DNA from: Stercorarius parasiticus
Lineage: Eukaryota; Chordata; Aves; Charadriiformes; Stercorariidae
Direction: 5' to 3'
NCBI GenBank assembly: GCA_013396915.1
Contig: VWZL01000904.1
Coordinates: forward strand, 451,892 to 515,891
Length of the DNA: 64,000 nucleotides
Of this stretch, positions 49,801 through 61,800 are shown one piece after another. The notes under the pieces are model-generated. The model did not search any database. It was not told the origin of the DNA and saw only the letters and a list, made by a program, of their open reading frames with translations. The first letter of the stretch is position 1; each line of letters starts with the position of its first letter. A program made the translations under genes and the position numbers.

Positions 49801-52800
49801 ATATTATTATTCCTGAAAGAGACACTAATTTATGCTATGTTTAGACGTGCACACAGAAAATACTTTACCAACACATCTATTTAGAACTCAAATACTGGTA
49901 AGAGATAGAAATATTATTGCAACGAGGTATAATTAAGTAAAATTAAGCTCAAGTCACAGACAGAACCAGGAAGGTCAGGGGCCCTGTTCCCACAATTACT
50001 TCCTGCTTATTCAATTCTTTATGGCCAAGGAAGCCACCTCTGCAGCGATTTGAGGGCCTGCACCACAGAAGAATACAGAGGAGAGGTGGATATTGTCCAC
50101 CAGACCAGTGGAGAGCTACCAAGCTGGTGAGGGGTCTGGAGACCAAGCCATATGAGGAGAGGCTGAGGGAGCTGGGCATGTTTAGTTTGGAGAAGAGGAG
50201 GCTGAGGGGAGACCTCATTGCCCTCTACAACTACCTGAAAGGAGGTTGCAGAGAGGTGGGTGTTGGTCTCTTCTCCCAGGTGAATAATGACAGGACCAGA
50301 GGAAATGGTCTGAAGTTGGGGCAGGGGAGGTTTAGATTAGATATTAGGAAGAATTACTTTGCTGAAAGAGTGGTCAGGCACTGGAACAGCCTGCCCAGGG
50401 AGGTGGTTGAGTCACCATCCCTCGAGGTATTTAAGAAACGTGTAGATTTGGCACTTGAGGGCATGCTCTAGTGACAGAGATTGTAGGGTGTTTTTTTGTG
50501 TGTGTATGGTTGGACTCGATGATCTCAAAGGTCCTTTCCAACCATGAAGATTCTATGATTCTATGATTCTAAATCGGCACTGTTGAAAAGCTTCCTTCAA
50601 AATCCTGTTATCACACTTTTTCATACCATTTCCTTCTCATGCTGACGCTTTTGTTGCTTACTCCTGATTTTTAAATTTGAGCAAAACCCATTCAACCATT
50701 TTTTAGCACAAAAGTAAAAAGAAATCACCATTTTGCCCAAAAGGCAAATGAAAGATAGGCTTGTGGTTGAAATATGAAATTTACAGCCCTCGTCGTGGAG
50801 AAGTGTCTTTGATGAGAACAATTTGGAGTTGATTTGATTGGCTTAAATGATTTTTAACTGCATACTAACTATGCACACCATTTTCCCTGTAACTACTGTC
50901 AACAATAATGGTCTTGCAAGTCTTTATAATGGCCACATAAGTAACTCTTACTCTTCTACGTTACATAGTAATTCCCGGTCATCCTCCGACTGCACTTCCT
51001 CCCAGGACTTTCCAAATTCCTGAGGAGAAAAAAGAAAAGAAAAAGAAAAAACATTTCCTGATTCACATCACATTTTATATATCAACTGAATGAACACCTG
51101 GGAAGTCACAATCAACATCTTATTTTGGATTATGTTGGTATTTCATTGAGCTAAAGGTAGCCATATAACACAGCTTTAGTAATAATTTTTAAAATAACAA
51201 TTTGGTTTGTCTTTTAACAGGCCATTCCCCACCCCACGCTTGGAAAGAAGATGATTTGGCACAGAGCTTTCAAGAAGAGGATCCAACCATGTGCAAAACT
51301 AGACTGCTGCAACACCACCAAGGTGTTCCTGAGGTGGGTGTGTTACCACTGCCTCCAGTTTGCCATCACACTTGCTCAGTCCAACCTGCCTACCTTGCTC
51401 TTCGTGCAGCACATGCTCTGAAACACTGCAGCTATCGCACCTGAGACTTTAGCTGGCACAGCCACACCAGTCAGTGCTTGTACCTTGTACAAGGCTATGT
51501 CAGTAAAAACACATGGTGTAAACCTAGCTGTACTCCAGGAGGGCAGTATGAGCCAGGGCACAGATCTCTGAGCTAGGCTCCAGTTTCTCTTCCATCCCCT
51601 TCTCAGAAGTGAATGTAAGCACATCTGTGCATGGTGTTGTACTCCTCCTTTTACCTTTTGTGTTGTTTATTTATAGCTTAAAGACCTTCAGTACAAAGTA
51701 TATCACAATACATTTGCGCAGCATTCAGCACAATGGCAAGCACTCTCAGCATGACTGCGATATAAATAACAGACAATAAAAAGCTGGAGCACTCTACTGA
51801 AATACCAGCAGTGATCTTTAGCTAGTGGGTTTTTTTCCTCTGATTCTTCCTGCTTTTAAAAATAAACCAGAGCAAACTAACCAGTAACCAAAATAGTATT
51901 TTTGAACTCATACTTTTGATGGTTGTGAAGGATTCACAAAGATCACAGTTGACAACCTTGTCTTCATTAAAAAAAAGGCAGCTAATAAAATGATAATTCT
52001 TTCATTTATTTAATTCAAATATCCTCTCTGATAAATATATTTAATAATATCCTTAGTAACAAGTGTTATTATTACCTTTACAGTTGTTTGGAAAAAAAAA
52101 GGAAAAGATATCCATCATTTAACAATTTAACGAGAATTTTCAAAGCTGTTAGTGTCTATCAGGTAAATGATAAACAAATGTCCCTAGACAGCTCTAAACA
52201 TAATGTCATCATATATTATAGAATGAAAATTCAGTAATTAATTCAGTGATGCTACACGGTACTGAGTAAACTCTCTGAGTTACAGGGGAGGCTCATTAAT
52301 GTCACCATTACTGTGAGATAACATGAAGCCATTAACACCTCTCACCACATGTTCTCCCAGCTGCACACTAGTTTTCTATGGCTGTTAACGTTACCATCTT
52401 AATGAGAGGACAGCGGCTCACAACCACTGCAAAATGAAGATAAATTCTCACAATTTTTCCCCTTACCAGCGTGAAGTATACGTGCACAAAAGAGTATGTT
52501 CAAAACAGCAGCCAATATTAAGCTTCACCTTTTAATTAAAGGTGAAAGGGGAAAAGCACGCACAAGCTTTGTTACTGTTGCTGTTTCTTTCTGGTGTTTC
52601 TGCGAAGGCAGAGATGGATCTTGTAAGAGGTCTCTGTTTCCCTCACCTATTTGTATTCAGAGGAGAAAAAAAAGGAAAAAGCTAATCAAGTCTTGTATCA
52701 CTGGAAAATTGCTTGGTGGATGGATAACCAGGAACACTGTGATGAAACTGCCAAGAGACTGAAGCTGAGCAATTCGGTGGGAAAGAGTTCTTCGAAACAT

Positions 52801-55800
52801 TCTTAAAGCTCTTTAACGTCTTATGATTTTTCTTTTTTTAAAACACTTTTTCAATTCTTCAGCTTGATGGGCATCTGGGACCAAAGGTGCCTTTGTTAAG
52901 TATTGAGCTTCCTTTGCTCTTTCATCCAAGATGCAAGAGCTCCCAGAAATCATCTCTAGAGATTCCCAAGAAATTCTTAACAAAACCAGAGAAAAAACTA
53001 GACTTGACATTATTAATAGTTCAAACAGTAAAAACTGCATAATTAAAAAAAACTGCAGGCCTTGCTAGATACCCAAGGAAAACCAACTTTTTTAAAAAAA
53101 TACTTCCTGTGTACCTCATAGAGAGGAGGTTCGTATAGAAAGGTGAGGAGAGCAGGCAAATGTGCGTGGTTGGATTTCCTCTTCCAAAGCGAAGTCTAAA
53201 TGCACAGAGATTAATTGACTCGCAGGCAATTTATCTTCTCAACTTGAGCATGGTTTTAAGGGTTCTACAGGGAGAAGGTCTGTGTGCTTAACTGAGGCAA
53301 CATACCTCAACTTGAGAAGTGCTGAGATGGGAGAAACTAGAAACAGCAGCTGGTATCTCAAGCAGTTTTCCCAAAAGAACAGTTACTGAACTACATGCAA
53401 ATGTAGTTCCGGGCCTGTGGAGCTCAGAAACTCCAAACAGATGCTGCTTTCCCCTGCAAATTTCCTCTCGCCCTCCTTCTCACCTGCATTACTGTGATCA
53501 ACTCAATTGTTTCAGATTGCTGCAGAGCTTGAGATGCTTTATCAGATAGAAGAGATGGTCTTACATTAGTTAATAGACATTGAATGAATTTTAATATGGA
53601 GCATTCCCCCAGTTGGGGGATTTTTTTAAGTCTTGAACTATCACCAACTGAGGAAGGATTTTTCTTTACTATTTTACAAAATACACACTGCTTAAGTCAG
53701 GCTAAATACAAATAGTAGTCCCAACAATAAAACATTCTTCCTCTGGCCCCAAACAGATAATAATGATGATTTAGGGCTTGGCAATAAGGAGAAAACATAT
53801 TTTATCTTTGAGGAAAAGTAAAGGCTTTATGAAACAAGTTTTCTAGTAAGTAACAGGTACCATTTTCAGCCATCTAGCTCAGTCGTAAGTGCATTCATTA
53901 CAGTGATGTTACATTACTATATATATATGCTATTAGTCAATTTGAAAATAAACATCTGGGCTTCCTACAATGGACACTCCATACTTAAAGTGCTGCTGGT
54001 AACAATCAGGTGAACACAGAAGGGAAGGCCCTGTCAGCCTGGGTCCACCTCAGTTCCTTGGGCTGGGAATAAGAGAGTTTTAATACTGCCTTCTGTTCCT
54101 TTATGGCCTCCAGCAGGCACCACAGACTACAAAGTTCTTCCCTCTCCATTTTTACTTGGCTCTTTGTGCAAGGTGAGTTACGGGGCCACAATCTAACACA
54201 GGCACAGAAACAAGAAAATCAGGTTGGAAGGTTTTTTGGAGAAAAGAAAACCTATACATATATTTATGTTGGATGCATTGTTGCTCAGTTCTTCAACCTT
54301 TACTATCAGTTGTTCTTTTTCAATTTATACTTCAAGCCTTTCTGAATAGGATTGGTATCATCTTCCATACTTACGCAATACTGACAAAAGAGCTCCAAAT
54401 CCACTGGGGAAGTGACCCCACTGCCTTTCAAGTCACTTGCATAATTGCAAAACTCACACTGTAATTCAATGTAACTATCTAATAATAAACTTCTGATACT
54501 TGTTTATGAAAGAAATCTATTATACATACTCATGACAACGAAAGCTTCCACTCCTACTAAAAATCACATGTAATACTCTTAACATTAACCTGTGAGCAAC
54601 AGAACATGTCAATAATATGGGAGTAGACAAATCAAAGCAGCTTGTAGGTCATGACAGAAGTCATAGAAAGTCACAGAATACCAAAAGGAATTAGCACTTG
54701 TATTACTCATTGCTATGCCAAATAGGAAATTTAGGGGAGGGAATTACCAGCACGCAGACATAAAACGTAACTTATGTTACGAAAACAGATTCTTACAACT
54801 GCACTAAAAACTCAAGCGAAGCCAAAAGCAGAATGGAGGGAAAGGAAGGCAGCAGGCAAGCCTACTGCTTCAAATGAAATCAACGGGAGCTTTGCCATCA
54901 GCTTAAAAACACAAGTAAGAACTGGCCAGAAGATTGTGAGGCAATTCAGCAGACGTTCTCAGGACATCCGAACAAAAAGGCCTTAAAGCCTCTCAGTACA
55001 AAAGCCACAAAATAAAGGAAACTGCCAGTTCCAGCTTAATAAGACTATTTTACGCAGTGCTTGGTGAAGATAATATGTAACGGAAAATTATAAAAAAAGG
55101 ACAATAATGTCTGTGAGATGGTTGTACTAAAGAACTATCCAATTAAATAGCTTAAGATCTTAGTTGCTGATAGAAAAGCACATCCTAAAAGGAAGGTGGA
55201 TAAGACTGTAGTAATATTGATGATTATCATTAAAGACCTACTTAGTCTTACAGTCTCTTTATGATGAAAACAAACTTGATCAAACTGGCATAGAAAGATC
55301 TTTATTACATTCTCAAAATTCAAACTTTTCTGTGAAAACATACAAAAAATAGGTAAACTGTACACCTACATCTTTAGGTCAAGATGAATTCGGTAGTAAA
55401 TTTTGAAACAGTACCTCTGTCATTTCAGATAAGATATCTAATCCATGTCTGTGTTTGTGAAATTGTATAATTACCCTGGACATTTAGAGCAATGCAAAGC
55501 ACAAACCTTTAGGACTCATTGATAAGTCAGTAAAGCTTGATAGTACACATTAAAAAAAAATCCTCTAGTAAATTGTGAGGTGCTGTGGGAGAGGAAGCAA
55601 AATCTCCACATCGTCGTTACAGAAAGCAGACCTTGCATAACATCTAGAATTCACTGAATATAGGATTCTTTTTCTCAAGCTGAATCTATCACATTAATAT
55701 AATCTCCTGTACACTACATATGTGCAGTAGAGAATAATGTTATTTTTCCTTACACGTCAAGGCCCATCTACTGAACCCATAGTGAACAAATTAAAGTTCT

Positions 55801-58800
55801 TCCCTTTAATCTTCTTCTCCTTCGTGCAAAAATAAAGGGTTTACCAAAGGCTATTTTGAAAGCAAACACTTTGTACTACATAGGAACTATTCTAAAAATT
55901 TCATGTTCATGAAAAATGTAATCTCGTGCAACATCAGTGTGCAAATACATATTTTATAGCAAACTTTTAGAAGTGTTTAAGACAGAGTTTTTAGTCTGTT
56001 TTTAATCCTTTATTAAAAAAAATATCCTTTCTTTAAAAGAAGAAATGTCAGAAGTTCTGATATGGCTACAGTTTGAAGGATCAGAAAGACTGAGTAGAAA
56101 CAGTCCATTGGGTAAAACGTAGTGAAAGGCAATTGAAAACTGGTGGAAAAAAAACATGGCTGTAGCAGAACATACAGAGCCAGACAAAGAATTGTGACCA
56201 TGCAAAGTATGTCCCAGAAGCAGCACTGGCAGCACACTGGTACAAACCTTGCACATGCAGATGCCCCTGCCCAATTTTAAACATTTTGGTGGTTTGACAT
56301 ATCTTATTTGAATTATATTTACCATTCTCTGTCTGTAATAGCAAGGACCTGAAAAATACATTTCTAAGTGATGCTGCTAAGTGATTAATACCTGAATTGG
56401 TTCAGGCTGGCATAAGAAGTCATTCTGCAAAGTCCTGCGCAGTATACCAGCAATAACTAAAGAGGACCAAGGCCCTTACTTGAGCGCTGCCCTGTGATTG
56501 CCCATACTGTTTAACAGTTTGTACGTTCCGTGGCCATGCCAGCAGCACTACCCGGACAACGTGACCAGCCACTGTGCACTGATCTTATGTCTGTCTGCAC
56601 TGATCTTATGACTTCCCTGCACGTCTCTCAAATTTCTGAAGGAGTATCGCATGGTTCTCTGTGCTCCTGGGCAGTCATCTAGCTCAATTTCCTGATCAAA
56701 GCTGAGACAGATTCAAACCTGAATAATGAATGCAAATTAGACACAGAAGTTAATTTAAAGAGGATGTCAAATTCTGAAAACGTAAGATTACCTGCAAGAC
56801 TAGCAGAGAAGAACAAAATTATTAAAATCACTTAAGACAATTACAACATTAAATTCAAGCCTGTTAACTTGCAAGGAAGAAGTGAATGCTCAGTTCTGTT
56901 GAGGAGCTGAGAACATCTACCCAGCAAAACTTCATAACTTTTCCCCCACTGTGCAGCACGTATAGGTCAGTTTCTAAAACAGTGATATTTGAATATCTAG
57001 AAAAGAAAATATAGGCCTCATTGATCTTTGGAAGGAAAGTCTACACAATTCGTTCCATCTTGGGTAGAAGGGACTTGGCAGAGCATTAACCATACAACTC
57101 TTTGTTCTTACTCTAATAAGAATAATCATACTCTTATTAGAGTAAAACCCAGGGAGAGAAATTAAAGGGAAAGAGTAGGTAAACCAGTCAAGGATGCCTA
57201 TTATAACATGGATATAAACACACATATTAAGACCAGCACAAAAACTAGTTCAGGTGAAATATAGTTATTTCTGGGACAGAATGTAGCAGCTTTTGAAGCA
57301 GCTCCTGTATTCACAAGTTGAAGACAGCAAGTGAAAATCTGTTACACACACATGCATATACACTCTCAAAGGTCTGAGAGAAAAAATATTAATAATTAGC
57401 AAAATACACCTACCTGGAGGCTAAAACTGAACACTTACTTTACTTTCATCTATGTATCTTTCATTTTCCTCCTCTTTGCATTTAATTTAAACTCTGAAGA
57501 GTACTTCCAGCTTAAGGTTTGTAAAAAATGAGCTCAAAGCCAATAACATTCAAGTTAGACCTCCATTTAGTTCATTACTCTATTTCATTTTCCCTTTTGG
57601 TTATTAAAGCAGAGACTGAGCACTAATGACATGATGATTAGCATCTCTTCAAGCTGCATTCTTGCATCTCTCAAAATCAATTCTCAACAACAGATGTTTA
57701 CTATTCCTTAGTTTAACAATTATCCAGAATATCATACCATAAATGAGCATATTTTCTTAAGAGTCCTTCACTTGATTTTTGACCTTTGTACTAATTGCTG
57801 GTTTGGAATTACTCACTTTTAACAAGATATTGTCTGTATTGCTTTAGTCAATTTGCTAATTATTCATAGAACCACTTACCAAGTAATTAATGATATAAAA
57901 TTTATCATATTCTTTGTTTTTGGCATTGATTCTGCGATGCTGCTTCTTTCTCATGTGATCTTTAAGCGTGTTTTTGTCTCTGAAGACTTTTTCACAGTAT
58001 AAACACTGCAAACTGAGATAAAAAGGTAAACAGGTCAATATATTGAAATGAAAATAATACATGATAATCTCTTTAAATGATCCGGAGATATATACAGTCA
58101 GATTAATCCTAAGCATGTGAGAGCAAGCTAAATGAAAAAGAAAGTTTATTTGAAAGTTTATTTGATCTAAGATAATCTTAGATCACAGCAGAGTCAATCA
58201 AACCCAGAGATGACAAAAATGCCACAAAATGAAAATACGGATAATAAAAAAGTTTACTGTTTGCCCCACACGCCAAGTGGAAGAAAAGTCTGATTACCCA
58301 AAATTGTCCTACCAGGGCGTGCGAGGGCCGCTGATTGGTGAACATGTGAACTCTTAATTCAGCATGCACTTATACTGGCATCCAATCCACCAGTAACCGT
58401 TTCTTTGTAATTTAGAGTGAAAAAAACTTGAACTCTGAATGTGCTACATATCTTTAAAAACAATTTAAATTAGCTAAACAGTAAGTTTTATACTTCTAAC
58501 TTAACAGAGAGGCTAAATAGAAGTTTGCCAGGGTGATCAATGGATTTTGAAATCCTGAGAAATCAAATTTAGCAAATAAATTCATATACACACATACACA
58601 CATACGTGCACAGACGCATGCATATATATATAAAATAATTCATGTATATGTAAATACATGCATACATATATGTACACATATATATACACACAAATTATTT
58701 TTTATATATATATACATACACACATTACTTGAGAAGGTGAAAGCATTCATTAACAAATGAGAATTTTGCCAAAGTATGTCTTCCAGAATGATTAAAACAA

Positions 58801-61800
58801 AATGGAAGCTGTCTTAAATTCTCTGTTATGAGTACTATAAAATAATTGTTCCCTCCACTGGATTATCAACTGACAACTGAAAGTTGAGCCTATAAAGCAT
58901 TAAGTCAAGTCTCTTGACTCAGATGGTGGCCTATGAGGACAGTAATCTGCATTTCAGCCTAAATGGGTGATTCTCCCTGAAATAGATGATGGTCATATTT
59001 TTCTGGCAGCGATGTAGCAGAGCCCTGAGCTTACACCAACAGCCTTGCTTTAACAGATGTATGTCTTGAGCCTCCAGTTAGCCAAAGTGCTAAAACATTT
59101 TTCTTGGAAGTGATGGCTTATATATCTTACCAAGATGGAGACAGTTTCTTGGGCTGTTTGAAAAATTCTCTCTGCAGAGGGATGGGGAAAACCCCTAGAG
59201 AATAATTTCTCATGAAATAAAAACGTAACTGTGGCATTATATTCTTGTATTGGAGATGTTGGTGAGCAGGAAAAACAATTTGATGGGAGGGAAAAACATC
59301 AGCACTCTAAGACACAAAACCCACGGATACTAAAAAAAATGTGGTGGCTCTGAATTAAAATGATCACTTTTTTTTTTTTCTTTACTCACAGATGAAAGCA
59401 TGCTTGATTGTACAGTCAGAAGGAATTTTAACTGTGTCTGGATCAGGCCTTTCAGTGATTTCCACAGGTTTTAAGACATAGATGTTGAAGAAGAAAGTTA
59501 TTTTCTTACTCAAGCATTTGCCCCAACAGAAACCATTAATATTGTGCCTAGAAGGTCTGTACTTACACCCTGAAAACCCTCATACTCCTTCAGCAAATGT
59601 GCACCCAGATTCCACTCAGCTCTTGTGTGTGTGTAGCAGCAATTCAGGATTCTCAGTATCTTTTTGCCTTCCAAGAACTGTTGTAACATTTAGGCTTACT
59701 GTTAAGTTTTGAGGTCTCCTTGTGCTTGCAGCCTCAAAATCTAAATGTTGCCTTGTTGGTGAATCACAGGTCTGATGGCAGAATACATCTATCAATTTTA
59801 ATATCTGCTTTGCTCCACCTGCTAAGAGCAAAGTGTTTGCTCTACTTGTGAAAGGCATTCCCAGGAAGAGTACCTAATGCTTTTCCTCAGCATACATAAT
59901 GTAGCCATGCTATTTGCCTGAAACAAGATTTTTCTCCTCTTAATAATATTTTCAGGTACTATTCTACTACCATAGCTATTAAGTCTTTTCTTAGCTGTAG
60001 GAGGAGTGGCCTTCCACTGCTTTGGAAGCAATTTCAGTGTGTGTATCAACTACAGAGAGGATTGGCTTAGAGAAACCTCCATCTAAACGAAACTCTCAGG
60101 TCCTACTGATAAATAATAAAGCTGCAATTTATCAGTGAGCAAGGTACCTCAGTGCATTAGGCAACACCTATGATAACATAAAAGGCATTCTTAATACATC
60201 TTCATTTCTGGAAAAAGTTAACCTGTATCTGTCGTGACTGTCCATTCTTTGGCAGGCCAAAGACCAAATTAGACAGCACTGTTGGTTTCCCATCCTTCAT
60301 ATTGCTTTTCCTCTTGTTTTTTTTTCTTTTTCAGACGTACAAACCAATGGATCCTAAATTTACTTGGAAGGATATTGACTCTAATTTCCATATCCCATTT
60401 TCACAAATCCCAGTGTTCCGTGGCTTTTCATAACTAAGCCTAAGGTTTAGGCAAATTTCTCCTACAGTCTTTGATTACAGATTGTATTAAAATCTAATCA
60501 ACTTGTTAGAGCTACAGTTTGACTCTTAAGGAAGTACATTTTCTGCTAGAGCCCAATTTATATTTGTGGCATACCTCAAATCGTCCTGTTTATGAAACCC
60601 ATAAAGAGCACTTAGATACTTGCAAGGGAAACTCAAAGTGAAGAGTTTCTTGCTCTTTGCTACCCAAGTTCTTCTCCCAAATTCCCTTTTTAATGTCTTC
60701 AGCCACCTCAGTTTTACTTGTTTCTGAGGCAGCATACACACTGGCTTTCCCCTTCTGCTCTGGGATGTACTCTGTAAGCAGTAGAGAAGGGAGAGACCAA
60801 ACATCCTATGTTACCGATATATAGAGAGAGAAACAAAGATTGGCATAAGAACTACTGTATTCGGAGATTAAAGAGATGTTTATCAAAAAGACTGTTATGA
60901 TGAGAAAGAAGAACACTAACTCTAACAGTTATGAGAAAAAGGGACGTGCTATTATTGATGTCAATGGAAACTGTGCAATGCGTAACAACTGAAGCACTGT
61001 GTGTGACTCCATTTTTCCAGCAAACACATACTATGAATTACTACGAATTAGCTTTCAACAAGTCAACAAAAAGCCTTCTAAGAGCACTTGCAATAAACTT
61101 ACATTCTCTCTTTGTTTCTTCTTAACTAACCATGAATATTGAATTTATTTTAACCCAGCTTACTTCCAAGGTTAAAAGACATATGACCTAAGTGAAATTA
61201 AAAAAAAAAAAGCCCGCAAAAAACCTACTTACTTGTCAAGCTTCTCCTGTAATACAGCCAAAAACTCATAGCAATTCACAATGTTATCTGGCAGCCCAAT
61301 GTTAAAAGCATGCTCTCTTGCCATATGATTGAGTAGGACAGACCTACAAAAGACATTCAAAAAGGACATTACATATTTTTAAAAATACATGAGAATTATT
61401 AAATTAGCGACTCAAGATACACCAGTTGCTCTAAAATGCATAAAAGGCAACATTAAATAAACCATAATAGTGTTGCTGCCACTGCTAGAAAAAAAGAATG
61501 CAACTTTATTGAAATAGGAAGTTTTCAATTTCAGCTCTGCCGAACATTTCAATTGCTTAATCTGAATGCATGAAATATAACCCTTTAAACGAAAATTACA
61601 ATACCGTTTTTTTTGACCCTCACTGTTAGCAAGGCTCATTTATTAACTTGGATAAGCAAATCACTTGTTTCAAACAACTGTCTTGAGAAACATTCTAAAA
61701 AGCCATTTGTCAATTTTCTCTATGCTGGTTAACAAAGCAGAAATTCTTGGGTCTGATATGCTTTTACAGCAATATTGCTTTACAAAGCACTAGCAACAAG

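Larger units (their letters stand above)
49311..50951 (-). other. ZNF277 intron with CR1 insertion
   Basis: The intron holds a cluster of inverted repeats at 49548-49598 and a CR1 3' fragment at about 50070-50573, antisense to the gene. The remainder is AT-rich unique sequence without other recognisable features. Confidence 0.85.
58013..61232 (-). other. ZNF277 intron with microsatellite and palindrome
   Basis: The intron contains a near-perfect palindrome (58163-58185) and a degenerate AT/CA microsatellite (58583-58727). The rest is AT-rich sequence with no recognised repeat family and no coding exon. Confidence 0.75.

Noticed and set aside
50127..50471. 114-codon open frame that looks like a conserved protein
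   Set aside because: It is the C-terminus of CR1 LINE ORF2 and not a host gene. The ATTCTATG tail follows directly.
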